From the NCBI RefSeq assembly GCF_023715785.1, contig NZ_JAMBOX010000025.1, forward strand, positions 1-52,289: a stretch of DNA of 52,289 bases, in the 5' to 3' direction. Below, in pieces: positions 15,933 through 24,648 of the stretch. The stretch is from Neobacillus niacini. GTDB taxonomy: Bacteria > Bacillota > Bacilli > Bacillales > Cytobacillaceae. The notes beneath the pieces were generated by a model. That model saw nothing but the letters and a program-made list of their open reading frames with translations, made no database searches and was not told where the DNA came from. Every line of letters starts with the position of its first letter. The first letter of the stretch is position 1. The position numbers were made by a program, and so were the translations under genes.

Positions 15933-16877
15933 TTATCGTACTGCTGCCCCTTTTGTGTGGTCATACGCTATGAGTTGCTCCACTTTTATATCCTGTTCTT
16001 GAATGATGCTGAGGAACGCATCCACTACTTCAGGATCAAATTGTGTTCCCTTATTTCGGCGCATCTCATTAAGGGTAACATCCAAATCCGCTTTATTTCT
16101 ATAAACCCGTTTGGACATCATCGCATCAAACGCATCAGCAACACAGACGATTCGAGCAGCCAATGGAATATCTGTGCCTTTTAATCCTTTTGGATAGCCT
16201 TTACCGTCATATCTTTCGTGATGATATAAAACAATATCTAACATACCATTTTTCTTAAAACCATCAACATGTTTGAGCATATCATAGCCAATGACTGGAT
16301 GTGACTTAATGATGTTATATTCTTCTGAAGTTAATTCAGAAGGCTTAGTTAAGATGTTTTCAGGAATTCCAATCTTTCCAATGTCGTGCAATAAGCCACC
16401 TGTATGAATGACATGGCAATGTTCTTTTGAAAGGTTCATATTTTCAGCAATTTTAACAGCGTATCTAGACACATTTTCAGAATGGTCAGAAGTGTAAGTA
16501 TCCCTAAAATCCAAGGCATTAATAAGGGACTTGGTTAAATCTAAGGCATCCTTTTTCACTTTCTGAACATAATACATCGCACCCGCTGAAATATAGGCAA
16601 CTAAAAAATAAGTCACTAAATGAATAATAAAGAAACTCTCTCCTGCTAATGGCAAAAGATTAAACCTGAAAAAAACCACCAGGACCGTAAAAACCAGCAA
16701 AAAAATAGGTTTATTATAAAAGCCAATCCCCAAAAAAATCACGGAAATAATAAACATGATAAAACCATCATTATGAGGAAAAACGATGCTAAGTAATAAA
16801 CTTACTGATAATAGTATAAAAAAACCATAGCGGAAATACATATAATTCCCGATTTTTCCAACAAGTTTATCTAGCAT
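15933..16877 (-). CDS. membrane HD-GYP domain protein (c-di-GMP phosphodiesterase)
   Basis: 314 residues. Residues 1-105 hold about four membrane helices. Residues 110-300 are an HD-GYP domain with HDIGKIGIP at 164-172 and HHERYDGKGYP at 219-229, plus the upstream DHSENVSRYA motif. The metal-binding His/Asp set and the GYP motif look complete. HD-GYP proteins hydrolyse cyclic di-GMP, so this enzyme probably lowers c-di-GMP in response to a membrane signal. A c-di-GMP riboswitch lies 3.3 kb away. It is monocistronic. Confidence 0.93.
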   Translation of the reverse strand: MLDKLVGKIGNYMYFRYGFFILLSVSLLLSIVFPHNDGFIMFIISVIFLGIGFYNKPIFLLVFTVLVVFFRFNLLPLAGESFFIIHLVTYFLVAYISAGAMYYVQKVKKDALDLTKSLINALDFRDTYTSDHSENVSRYAVKIAENMNLSKEHCHVIHTGGLLHDIGKIGIPENILTKPSELTSEEYNIIKSHPVIGYDMLKHVDGFKKNGMLDIVLYHHERYDGKGYPKGLKGTDIPLAARIVCVADAFDAMMSKRVYRNKADLDVTLNEMRRNKGTQFDPEVVDAFLSIIQEQDIKVEQLIAYDHTKGAAVR

Positions 16878-17047
16878 ATGGTTCTCCCTTATCTATAATA
16901 TAGTAAATTTGGAATAAAACTTCCTTTTAAAGATACCATATTATCTTTTAAAAAAGTCCCTTTTCAAAATAGCAAATCTTTTCAGTTTAGTTAACCCTTA
17001 CAAACCGAAGTTATTATAAGAGTTAGGCTGAGTAGGAGTATTCGCGT

Positions 17048-18160
17048 TCACTTTTTCACTGTTATTTCCTCCAGTATGGTCTTCCAATACGTTGGGTCTT
17101 CTAAGCCAAGCCGCCAAATCCCGATTCCCCGTAAATTATATTTTTCTACAAGGTCTAGCTTATGCTTCAGACTATCGCTATTCTCAAACCAAACCTGGTG
17201 GTTATGTTGTTCCTCATCAGCGTAACTGAAATAAGGTGTTTGCGAACGGGTATCCCAATTCACCTTGGCTTTATATTTTGTTTTATGCTCCATTAACTCT
17301 TTATAGGAGCTATACTTGGATTCGCCTGTCGTTGTATCCCAGTCCCATCCATAACCAGCGATCCCGAGCAATATTTTTGACGGTGGTACATCCTGTTTCA
17401 AAGCATATTGAATTGTTGCTTCTGTCCAATCGACTGATGCTGAAGGCCCAGGTTTTGTTCTAGGATTATGTTCATCGTATGTCATAATCATTAATCCATC
17501 TGAATATTGACCAAGCTTTTCGTAATCAAACCATGGTGACCAGGGATTGGCACGGGCATCACCCGTGTTGGCCGGAACCGAAACAGTCACTACTTTTCCA
17601 TCACGATGCAGGGTATCTGCTAATTTTTTAATCATCAGACTAAAAGAGTCGCGGTCAGTCAAATTCAAATTTTCCATGTCAATATTGATCCCGTCATATT
17701 TAAATTGTTCTATTTCATTCAGTATGGTCTGAATGAAAACATCGCGGTTATGATTGTTATCGAGTACATTACTCGCTACCTGCTTGCCCTTCTCCACGGT
17801 TTCATAAAACAAATTATGTACAACCATATATACCTTTAGGTTTTTTTGATGGGCACTTTGAACCACCTTGGTTTTATGATCTGCTGTAACGGAGTCTATC
17901 AGATTGCCTGGACGTTTGTCATCAAGCTTATACCAGAAAGGGGCAATGCTGCTTAAATTGGTGTATTGCGTGTCAACTGTAGGTTGGGAGCTAGGATACG
18001 TTCCTTCCTGTTCTGTATAAAACCCTAACACTTCACGAGGTGTTTTTTCCTTATTATTTTCCTGTTTGCTTTCGCTTTCCGCTCCATTACAGGAAGACAT
18101 AAGTAATAATCCTATGCTTAAAGAAATGATGGTGAATGACCGATACCATTTTTTTGCCAT
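17048..18160 (-). CDS. GH18 family lipoprotein (YdhD/YaaH-like catalytic domain)
   Basis: 370 residues. Lipoprotein signal with Cys24 in LLLMSSCNG. The (beta/alpha)8 GH18 domain starts at VLGFYTEQE. The catalytic motif DGINIDME spans residues 156-163, with Glu163 as the acid. DGLMIMTYDEHNP and GIWRLGLED are typical of the spore-cortex/peptidoglycan GlcNAc hydrolases related to YaaH and YdhD. No LysM domains are present. Predicted to act outside the membrane on peptidoglycan or chitin-like glycans. Confidence 0.88.
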   Translation of the reverse strand: MAKKWYRSFTIISLSIGLLLMSSCNGAESESKQENNKEKTPREVLGFYTEQEGTYPSSQPTVDTQYTNLSSIAPFWYKLDDKRPGNLIDSVTADHKTKVVQSAHQKNLKVYMVVHNLFYETVEKGKQVASNVLDNNHNRDVFIQTILNEIEQFKYDGINIDMENLNLTDRDSFSLMIKKLADTLHRDGKVVTVSVPANTGDARANPWSPWFDYEKLGQYSDGLMIMTYDEHNPRTKPGPSASVDWTEATIQYALKQDVPPSKILLGIAGYGWDWDTTTGESKYSSYKELMEHKTKYKAKVNWDTRSQTPYFSYADEEQHNHQVWFENSDSLKHKLDLVEKYNLRGIGIWRLGLEDPTYWKTILEEITVKK

Positions 18161-18339
18161 ACTACACCTTCTTTCAATTGCTATATTTCTTAAGTTGCTG
18201 AGAAGGGGTACAACTTATTCATTATGCTCCTTTTTACGGAGCCATGAAAAATAGGAATAGGTTTCTTGGCCACTATGAGCCTTCTATAGGACTTTCTCCA
18301 AAGGATTTTCTCAGTTTTGCCTCTATTAAAAATAGGGTC

Positions 18340-18439
18340 TGATACAGCTTCTTAGGCTTCCCCTATATACATTAACCGGAATTTCTCCGCTTATTAATTC
18401 TCATATCTACACCAAAATCAACAATAAATAATAACAGGT
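18340..18439 (-). repeat. dispersed intergenic repeat, copy B
   Basis: On the minus strand CTGTTATTATTTATTGTTG, GGTGTAGA and GCGGAGAAATTCCGG closely follow copy A at 8121-8235. The two are in opposite orientation 10 kb apart. Confidence 0.65.
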
Positions 18440-18604
18440 ATTAAAATAAAAAACGGCCGCCTCAAAGGGCGAAATTTAAGGTCTGAAGCCGTGGCACAGG
18501 CTCAAGCGGACATTGCTGCTTCCGGCGAGAAATTTGATTCAAATTTATTGTCCATGCCGGTTATGATGAATCCGGCGTATGTCAGGAACTTGATGGCTCC
18601 TTGA
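18428..18604 (+). pseudogene. 3' fragment of an unidentified gene
   Basis: An open frame without an ATG encodes RSEAVAQAQADIAASGEKFD, then LSMPVMMNPAYVRNLMAP, and stops at 18602-18604. GC content and composition differ from the AT-rich surroundings and look coding. No RBS or usable start precedes it, so it is most likely the C-terminus of a deleted gene. The family was not recognised. Confidence 0.4.
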
Positions 18605-18630
18605 ACCCGCCAGAACCGTCCCCGAGGTAC

Positions 18631-19281
18631 TTACACCCCTAGTGAATCCTTTAGAAAAGTTGTTAGGTAGTCTACATCGGAAATTTTTTTATTGCATTCA
18701 CTGCTATCTGCGCAAATAAGGTTGGCGATGGACCTGTAGTAATCTGGATTTTTTAATTTTTTTGTTTTGGTTACAGTAGAAACGTAGGCAACCTCACTAA
18801 AACTATGACAGAAGGAACAGAAATTCTTCTTACTAGTTGGGGTAAATTCACATTCGATACCGACCATTTTTCCTTCCAAATCATATACGATAAATTTTTT
18901 ATTGGATCGTAAGTCATTCCAGCTTAAATAAGTCAACTGGTTTTGATTCATATTTGATAGATCAGGCAGTTTTAATTTTTTTTGCTTCGGAAACATCTTT
19001 CTCAATTGCTGCTCGGTTATTTTTGGAAAGGGCAGCAGGTAGTTCATAAGATTCTGGATATATGGGTCATACTCTTTATCATTTTTTAGTTTGGAAATTT
19101 TCAACATTTCCTGTTGCTCCAATGTTGCACCTGGAAAGAGGTCCAGGATTTTGGCATTCGCTAACTCGATTGTAGCAGTCAAAACGTTTTGAGGTACGTT
19201 CTTATTGATGTTGTCCTTAATGAAATCTATTTGCTTTTTTATAAAATTTAATTGTTCGTTTTTAATAAATTGTTCGGTCAT
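18631..19281 (-). CDS. FusB/FusC-type EF-G-binding protein
   Basis: 216 residues. ATG 19281 is 6 nt from AGGAGT; the earlier ATG 19287 overlaps the RBS. The N-terminal four-helix part (MTEQFIKNEQLNFIKKQIDF ... FPGATLEQQEML) is followed by a C-terminal treble-clef zinc finger with C155-x2-C158 and C190-x5-C196. This is the FusB/FBP layout: these proteins bind elongation factor G and free it from fusidic-acid-stalled ribosomes. In Bacilli chromosomal homologues may be ribosome-rescue factors with or without resistance. Confidence 0.85.
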   Translation of the reverse strand: MTEQFIKNEQLNFIKKQIDFIKDNINKNVPQNVLTATIELANAKILDLFPGATLEQQEMLKISKLKNDKEYDPYIQNLMNYLLPFPKITEQQLRKMFPKQKKLKLPDLSNMNQNQLTYLSWNDLRSNKKFIVYDLEGKMVGIECEFTPTSKKNFCSFCHSFSEVAYVSTVTKTKKLKNPDYYRSIANLICADSSECNKKISDVDYLTTFLKDSLGV

Positions 19282-19381
19282 CTTCATACTCCTATCTTGT
19301 TACTGCAGTCTTCATACCTTATTTTATAAAAAAAGGTAAAAATTTAATATGTAGAAAATGACTTAGAACTATGCTTTACAT

Positions 19382-19413
19382 AAAAAAGCACTGATGAAGA
19401 TCTTCACCAGTGC
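19382..19413 (-). terminator. terminator of the CD3324-type gene
   Basis: GCACTGATGAAGA (19388-19400) pairs with TCTTCACCAGTGC (19401-19413) with one mismatch; six T follow on the minus strand. Confidence 0.9.
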
Positions 19414-19420
19414 CGTACTT

Positions 19421-19690
19421 CTATTTCTTATGCGAATATACAATTTTTTTGATTGTTTCAGGCGAAAGATAATATTCTTCGGCCAACTGCTGGATGTTGC
19501 TTCCGCTAGTAAAAGAATTTCGAATAGCGGTATTTCGACTTTCCAGCATTCGTCTTCCTCCGCTGGAAGCACCCCATTTTCGATATTCTGTTTCCTGTTT
19601 CGGAATATAAAGGGTTTCCCCTTGGATATACTTTTGAATTTCCAATATTAACTTCTCAGGTAAAACTTTGTTTGCATTTACGTACTTCAA
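19421..19690 (-). CDS. CD3324-family HTH protein
   Basis: 89 residues from TTG 19690 after GGGGCGAG. MKYVNANKVLPEKLILEIQK then YIQGETLYIPK and a C-terminal helix-turn-helix (NIQQLAEEYYLSPETIKKIV) match the CD3324/Mor-like family of small putative DNA-binding regulators. Target unknown. It follows a 30-residue ORF and the riboswitch-controlled gene on the same strand. Confidence 0.8.
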   Translation of the reverse strand: MKYVNANKVLPEKLILEIQKYIQGETLYIPKQETEYRKWGASSGGRRMLESRNTAIRNSFTSGSNIQQLAEEYYLSPETIKKIVYSHKK

Positions 19691-19768
19691 TTTTGCTCGC
19701 CCCTTATTTAAATTTTAAATAATAAGGTGCAAAGCCAAAACATTAGAAAAGCTTGTTTAGCGATAAAA

Positions 19769-19861
19769 TTAATTGTTTCGCCCCATGCAAAGTATCGCCT
19801 TTCCAATAATAGGCTTTGCATGAGTGGAAGAAGTACCAGATAATTTAATGTGATTCTCCAT
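19769..19861 (-). CDS. possible 30-residue peptide gene
   Basis: ATG 19861 follows GGGGGGTG with an 8-nt gap. Product MENHIKLSGTSSTHAKPIIG, then KAILCMGRNN. The coding region includes a long inverted repeat, ATGCAAAG ... CTTTGCAT (19784-19820), which might instead be an attenuator or regulator of the downstream CD3324-type gene. No signal peptide. Confidence 0.35.
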   Translation of the reverse strand: MENHIKLSGTSSTHAKPIIGKAILCMGRNN

Positions 19862-19912
19862 CTGTGAGCACCCCCCTTTAAACTACGATTTTGTTATTTT
19901 ATCTGACCTTTT

Positions 19913-20140
19913 TTATTTCAGAAAACTATAAGCACTCCTTAATCGAAAAACGCTTTTTTTATAATCATACCATTCTAAAGCAGTTAAAAATAACCTTCTT
20001 TCCAATAATTCTTCTTCAAATAACCGTAAGTTTTTTTCGTATTTTTCAAGAATGGCCGTTACATATAACTCTACTAAATTTTCATCACTAATTTCTTTAA
20101 TATCAAGAAATAGTTCTTGATTACAAGCTAGAGCATTCAC
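19913..20140 (-). CDS. Sda-like small helical protein, putative sporulation kinase inhibitor
   Basis: 75 residues from GTG 20140, 9 nt after AGGAG. Residues about 15-50 read KEISDENLVELYVTAILEKY then NLRLFEEELLERRLF, which follows the Sda helical-hairpin pattern (SDE-x-L-[IV]-E-x-Y, then E...RR). Sda (46-52 residues) blocks histidine kinases KinA/KinB and so stops entry into sporulation. The extra C-terminus (EWYDYKKSVFRLRSAYSFLK) is not typical of Sda. The gene is under a c-di-GMP-I riboswitch, which strongly suggests a signalling role. Sda identity is an inference from pattern. Confidence 0.6.
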   Translation of the reverse strand: MNALACNQELFLDIKEISDENLVELYVTAILEKYEKNLRLFEEELLERRLFLTALEWYDYKKSVFRLRSAYSFLK

Positions 20141-20144
20141 AGAT

Positions 20145-20250
20145 ATACACTCCTAAAATATGTCTATTTTAGGCAACTCAGCCGTCATAGTATGTAACCT
20201 TAGACCTGTAGCTTTGCGTCCCAATCTTTCGAATGGTTTGCCTTTATCTA
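20145..20250 (-). promoter_or_regulatory. cyclic di-GMP-I riboswitch (GEMM-I)
   Basis: On the minus strand the aptamer carries AGGCAAACCATTCGAAAG, TTGGGACGCAAAGC and a GGTCTAAGG receptor, near-identical to the well-known Vc2 core, with a GAAA tetraloop. P1 pairs AGGCAA (20243-20238) with TTGCCT (20176-20171). Just downstream CCTAAAATA-GACA-TATTTTAGG (20173-20152) can pair and hides part of the AGGAG RBS; its first CCT overlaps the P1 3' strand. Ligand-stabilised P1 would weaken this hairpin, so a translational ON switch is the simplest prediction. Confidence 0.95.
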
Positions 20251-20360
20251 TTAAATATATGTTTTATAATAATATTACATACTTTAGAATATTTTGTAAA
20301 CAGAATATAATGATAAATACAATTATTTCCCACCGTTCATAAGTGCTCTCCAATCTTATA

Positions 20361-20460
20361 CGCTTTTTATTTGCGCAAAAAGGTTTTTATTTACAGTTTT
20401 AAGCAGTTTATTTGCGCAATGGCGGTTTTTATTTGCGGTTTTGACTATTTTATTTGCGGG
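20361..20460. repeat. array of five TTTTATTTGCG repeats, about 21-bp period
   Basis: Cores start at 20371, 20391 (TTAC variant), 20412, 20433 and 20454. The T-tract plus TTTGCG motif is the same as at 9086-9250. On the minus strand the frame again encodes heptads starting ANK (ANKIVKT, ANKNRHC, ANKLLKT). Confidence 0.85.
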
Positions 20461-20780
20461 GACAAAAAACGGCCGCCAATTCCTGGAATCGGTGACCAAA
20501 TTTGCGAAGCTATTTTTAGAAATTAACTGCCTGATAATAGGATGATTTTGAATGTACATTTTAGAAGGTTAATAGATTAGATAATTTACATATCCAACTT
20601 ATCCCATAAAGTATACGAGATACTTAAAAATTGGATAGGAAGAGAAACCATCAGTCAACAACTCACACGGCAGTAGATTCATGAACCCTTTATAGCAGTT
20701 TGTCTTGATGCTATGCTATGCATAATTTCCCAGCGCAGGCTAAACCTAACAATAGCAGGAATTTTTTTGGTGGTGTGTGC

Positions 20781-21866
20781 ATGCATTTTTCCCGGATTCA
20801 ATTCTTTTTTGTTCTCATCCTTTTTATTGGTATTTCTAATCATGTGCTCATCATTCCTCATTTGCTGGCAAATGGAAAGCGGGATGCGTGGATATGCGCC
20901 TTGGTTGCCTATGTCTTCTTACTCATTTGGGGATTGGTCCTTTATTTAATCATGAAAAATAATCCACAGCGACTGTGTCTTTTTGACTGGATCAAGGTAC
21001 GAACTGGGGGTGTAATTTCTTTTGTTTTCATCAGCATCCTTGCAGTTTATGTTTTCACCATAAGTGCCATTTCTTTTTATGATTTGATTCAATCTGTTCA
21101 TATTTATTTCCTTCCGCAAACGCCAGCCTTTGTTGTGATGCTGCCTTTTCTGTTGATTAGTGCTTGGTCGGCCTATAGTGGCCTAAAATCGATTGTCTAT
21201 GTATCAGCGGTTTTATTGCCGATTGTTTGGCTGCTTGGGATTTTCGTCGCTTTGTTTACCCTCCCGGCAAAAGACTATTCCTACCTATTCCCTGTCCTTA
21301 GTAATGGCTATCACCCCATTGTTAAAGGGACCATCGTCATTCTTGGGGGAAGCGCGGATTTGCTTGTGCTGTTGCTTCTGCAGCACCATTTAAAAAAATC
21401 GTTTACCTTGGCCAACCTTTTCCTTCTCATTACGATTCTGGTTGGTTTGATTCTTGGACCCACGATGGGTTCTTTGTCCTCATTTGGTCCAACGATTGCG
21501 GCCGGTATGCGGTTCCCGGCCTTTGAACAATGGCGGCTCATCAAGTTGGGGGCCTATATTTCCCATGTTGATTTTTTGGCCGTGTTTCAATTATTAAGCG
21601 GCGAGATTATCCGCATTTCATTAGGTTTTTACCTGCTTGCGAATATGCTAAAAGCTGAATCGCCTGCTTCTAAGAAAAAATACGTGTTTGTTCTGATTTC
21701 CATTCTTTTAGGAATATTGAATTTCGTTCCACTAAGTGACATGTGGGTGCAAACAATGGTCGGTAAATTCTTTTATCCGGTTGCTCTCCTATTTGCCGTG
21801 TTGATTTCGTTGGCCTTATTGATCATTAGTTATCTGCCAATGAAGAAAGGAACCCAAAACATATGA
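20781..21866 (+). CDS. germinant receptor B subunit (GerAB/GerKB family permease)
   Basis: 361 residues from ATG 20781; the extension to 20718 is not typical of the family and 361 is the usual length. About ten membrane segments of the APC-superfamily spore germination permease: SRIQFFFVLILFIGISNHVL, ICALVAYVFLLIWGLVLYLI, and a GGSADLLVLLLLQHHLKKSF segment typical of the family. It binds or transports the germinant in the inner spore membrane. First gene of the B-A-C operon; its stop overlaps the A gene start. Confidence 0.92.
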   Translation: MHFSRIQFFFVLILFIGISNHVLIIPHLLANGKRDAWICALVAYVFLLIWGLVLYLIMKNNPQRLCLFDWIKVRTGGVISFVFISILAVYVFTISAISFYDLIQSVHIYFLPQTPAFVVMLPFLLISAWSAYSGLKSIVYVSAVLLPIVWLLGIFVALFTLPAKDYSYLFPVLSNGYHPIVKGTIVILGGSADLLVLLLLQHHLKKSFTLANLFLLITILVGLILGPTMGSLSSFGPTIAAGMRFPAFEQWRLIKLGAYISHVDFLAVFQLLSGEIIRISLGFYLLANMLKAESPASKKKYVFVLISILLGILNFVPLSDMWVQTMVGKFFYPVALLFAVLISLALLIISYLPMKKGTQNI

Positions 21867-23293
21867 ACATGAAACGATTCGATCATGCTTTAGAAAAAAA
21901 AGCATTGTCCTGCGAGGAGTTGAAACGTTTTTTTCATCATTATGCGGATATTACCTTCATCCCCATTGAAAAAGACGAGAAGCTTCAAGCTTTTTATTGC
22001 AAAGGAATGCTTGACTCCACCCAGTTAAATGAATATTTTAACCGGATTCTTCTGAGCATTAGCAGTGTAGAGCCACGAAGTGATTTTGACGCGCTTCCTC
22101 CTGTTCAGCATATAAAAAGCATGAAGGAAATGGTTAATCTTGTGTTTTCAGGTTACCTGATTGTGTTTCGGGAAGGGACTCCGTTTTTTCATGTGTTTGA
22201 TATTAGCAAGGTACCACAACGTAAACCGCAGGAATCGACGACAGAGGTATCAATTAAAGGACCGAAGGATAGTTTTACCGAAGAGATGAACACCAACATC
22301 TCGTTGATTCGTAAAAGAATGAAGTCGGAGCAGCTTTATTGTGAGTCCTTTACGGTTGGTTCGCTGAGTAAAACAGAGGTTTCCCTGCTTTATTTAAATG
22401 ATAAAGCCAATAAAGACATCATTGAGGAAGTCAGAAAGCGGCTTGCTGACCTTCAAGGCGAAAGTGTTGTCAGCAGTGGTCAATTGGAGCAATGGCTTTC
22501 TGATCGATCATTGTCTTTGTTTCCTTTATTCGATTATGTCACGCGTCCCGATTATGTTATTGAAAGCATGCTGCGCGGAAGGTTTATTTTAATTGTAAAT
22601 GGATCCCCCTCCGTGTTAATTGGACCGATCAATTTTTTTGAGCTTCTTAAATCGCCTGAGGATGTCCATTTTCCTTACTATCTTGTTCTGTTTGGACGGA
22701 TAATTCGGATTATCGGTTTCGTTGTCGCCGTTTTCCTTCCGGGTTTTTGGGTGTCGCTGTCTTCTGTCAATATTGACCAACTGCCGTTTACCCTGTTGGC
22801 TACTGTTGTTGTTTCGCGTGAAGGCTTGCCCTTGCCCATCGGTCTTGAAGCAATTTTTATTCTTGCGTTGTTTGAATTGTTAAGAGAAGCGGGAGTTCGA
22901 ATGCCGACCGTTCTTGGCCAAACGGTTTCGATTGTCGGAGGTATCATTATCGGGGACGCCGCGATTCGAGCTGGACTTGCCTCCCCCACAATGATTGTGA
23001 TTATTGCGTTATCAGCGGTCGCTAGCTACACATTAGTGAATCAATCATTGGTTGGAGTTGTAAGCATCCTCCGGCTTTTCACCTTAGTAGTATCGATTTT
23101 TTTAGGGATATATGGACTTTTTATTGGCTTTCTCAGCATTCTTATTTATCTATCTACATTGGAGTCATATAAAGTAGCCTATCTTGAACCCATTGCCTCG
23201 TTATCATACAAAGAATTTTTAGCAGCATTGTTAGTGAACCCGTTTGATCGAAAAAAATTTGGCATATCATTTTTGCAGAAGCGGAGTAAGTAG
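21863..23293 (+). CDS. germinant receptor A subunit (GerAA family)
   Basis: 476 residues. The start overlaps gerB by 4 bp (ATGA). A soluble N-terminal region is followed by four or five membrane helices in the C-terminal half (IIGFVVAVFLPGFWVSLSSV, RMPTVLGQTVSIVGGIIIGD, TMIVIIALSAVASYTLVNQS). The PLPIGLEAIFILALFELLRE segment is a family signature. Works with B and C subunits as the nutrient-sensing receptor and ion channel. Confidence 0.95.
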   Translation: MNMKRFDHALEKKALSCEELKRFFHHYADITFIPIEKDEKLQAFYCKGMLDSTQLNEYFNRILLSISSVEPRSDFDALPPVQHIKSMKEMVNLVFSGYLIVFREGTPFFHVFDISKVPQRKPQESTTEVSIKGPKDSFTEEMNTNISLIRKRMKSEQLYCESFTVGSLSKTEVSLLYLNDKANKDIIEEVRKRLADLQGESVVSSGQLEQWLSDRSLSLFPLFDYVTRPDYVIESMLRGRFILIVNGSPSVLIGPINFFELLKSPEDVHFPYYLVLFGRIIRIIGFVVAVFLPGFWVSLSSVNIDQLPFTLLATVVVSREGLPLPIGLEAIFILALFELLREAGVRMPTVLGQTVSIVGGIIIGDAAIRAGLASPTMIVIIALSAVASYTLVNQSLVGVVSILRLFTLVVSIFLGIYGLFIGFLSILIYLSTLESYKVAYLEPIASLSYKEFLAALLVNPFDRKKFGISFLQKRSK

Positions 23294-23294
23294 T

Positions 23295-24458
23295 ATGAAG
23301 CGACGTTTACTAATGGCTTTTTCTATCCTTCTTGTTCTATTACTTGTCCCGGCTTGCGGACATGACATCGGGGAAATTGAAAATCAAAACTTTGCCACCG
23401 CTGTCGGAGTTGATTTTCGTGATGGGAAATATCATGTCTATATTCAAATGCTGGGATTGACCTCAATAGCGAAAAAGGAAGGCGGTGCCAAAGTACCGTC
23501 TGAAGTTTATGTTTCTGAGACGAGCGGGGCAACGTTTATCGACGCCTTTTTTAAAGCCTATTATACAGCGCAAGAACGGTTTCTGTGGGCACATGTTACT
23601 GCGATTGTTTTGAGTGAGGATGCGTTGAAAAAAGGACTGGGCAGTATTTTTGATGGCTTGACGCGTTATTATGAATTCCGGCCGACTCCTTGGATTTTTG
23701 GAACAAAGGACTCCATGGTTGACATCCTCTCTACTGGCGGTTTTTTTAACCAAAATTCGTTGAATACGATCCTGCATAGTCCGGAAAGTACGTATGAACA
23801 AAGCTCCACCATTCATCCGGTAAAGCTGAATCAATTCGCGCGTGAGTTTTTTGAACCTGGTCGCACTACCTACATTCCCTCGCTCACCATCAATGATAAA
23901 CAATGGAAGAAAAATAAAAAGAACGAGGGGAAATTAGCCATTAATGGAGCCTTTTTTATTGATACCCAAAAGTACAAAGGGTATTTTCCGTATAAGAAAT
24001 TAAAAGGCCTGCGCTGGCTGACCCCGGAAACCGTTCGCGCTTCCTTACTTTTGCCAAACGGAAAAAATCCGGAATTTCTTGCTGTGCTCGAAGACCAAAT
24101 GGTTAGTATACACCCTGAAAAACAAAATGGAAACTTTCGCTTTACCATCGTCTACCGTGCCAATGGGATTGTGAGTAATCGCATGAAAAACAACACGATC
24201 AATGTGCGTGCAATGGAGGAATTCGTAAAAAAAGGAATCATTACTGAAGTGAGGCAATTATATCAGTTGGGGGTAAAACATAAGATTGATTTTTTAAACT
24301 TAGAACATCAGGTATACAGAAAACATAATACTGAATGGAAAAAGCTAAAAGATCAGGACACCTTGCTCCGTGAAGACAGCATAAAGTCGATTGAAGCGCA
24401 TATCACGCTGGAGCATTCTGGGTCATTTAAAAATCGAAAAATCAGGATTAAGGAATGA
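23295..24458 (+). CDS. germinant receptor C subunit lipoprotein (GerAC family)
   Basis: 387 residues from ATG 23295, with GGAG 8 nt upstream and 1 bp after gerA. Lipoprotein signal LLLVPACG, then IGEIENQNFATAVGVDFRDG typical of Ger(x)C. Anchored to the outer face of the inner spore membrane. Completes the tricistronic receptor. Followed by a GTGCCAGGCAC-family terminator. Confidence 0.93.
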   Translation: MKRRLLMAFSILLVLLLVPACGHDIGEIENQNFATAVGVDFRDGKYHVYIQMLGLTSIAKKEGGAKVPSEVYVSETSGATFIDAFFKAYYTAQERFLWAHVTAIVLSEDALKKGLGSIFDGLTRYYEFRPTPWIFGTKDSMVDILSTGGFFNQNSLNTILHSPESTYEQSSTIHPVKLNQFAREFFEPGRTTYIPSLTINDKQWKKNKKNEGKLAINGAFFIDTQKYKGYFPYKKLKGLRWLTPETVRASLLLPNGKNPEFLAVLEDQMVSIHPEKQNGNFRFTIVYRANGIVSNRMKNNTINVRAMEEFVKKGIITEVRQLYQLGVKHKIDFLNLEHQVYRKHNTEWKKLKDQDTLLREDSIKSIEAHITLEHSGSFKNRKIRIKE

Positions 24459-24604
24459 GTGTTCAGAACGCCACGGGGACGGATTTTATAGCCATCTGGG
24501 TTCCACTACACCTATAGAACTTATTGGAGCAGTGGAAGGCAAAAGGTCTGCGTTTCACTACGCCAATAGATGTTATGAAGAGATGGGAAAAACGGACATA
24601 AAGA

Positions 24605-24648
24605 TCCAGGCACCCTCCAATTTTTGGTAGGGTGCTTGGCATTTTAAT
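24605..24648. repeat. GTGCCAGGCAC-family repeat, copy 5
   Basis: CCAGGCACCCTCCAA pairs with TTGGTAGGGTGCTTGGC, with AT-rich flanks. It sits between the convergent gerC and ferredoxin genes and likely terminates both. Confidence 0.75.

Noticed and set aside
20356..20559. Minus-strand ORF with ANK heptads
   Set aside because: Same reason as the first array; coding is unsupported.
23463..23903. Long minus-strand ORF inside gerC
   Set aside because: Shadow frame of a clear gerC gene, no RBS or domain.
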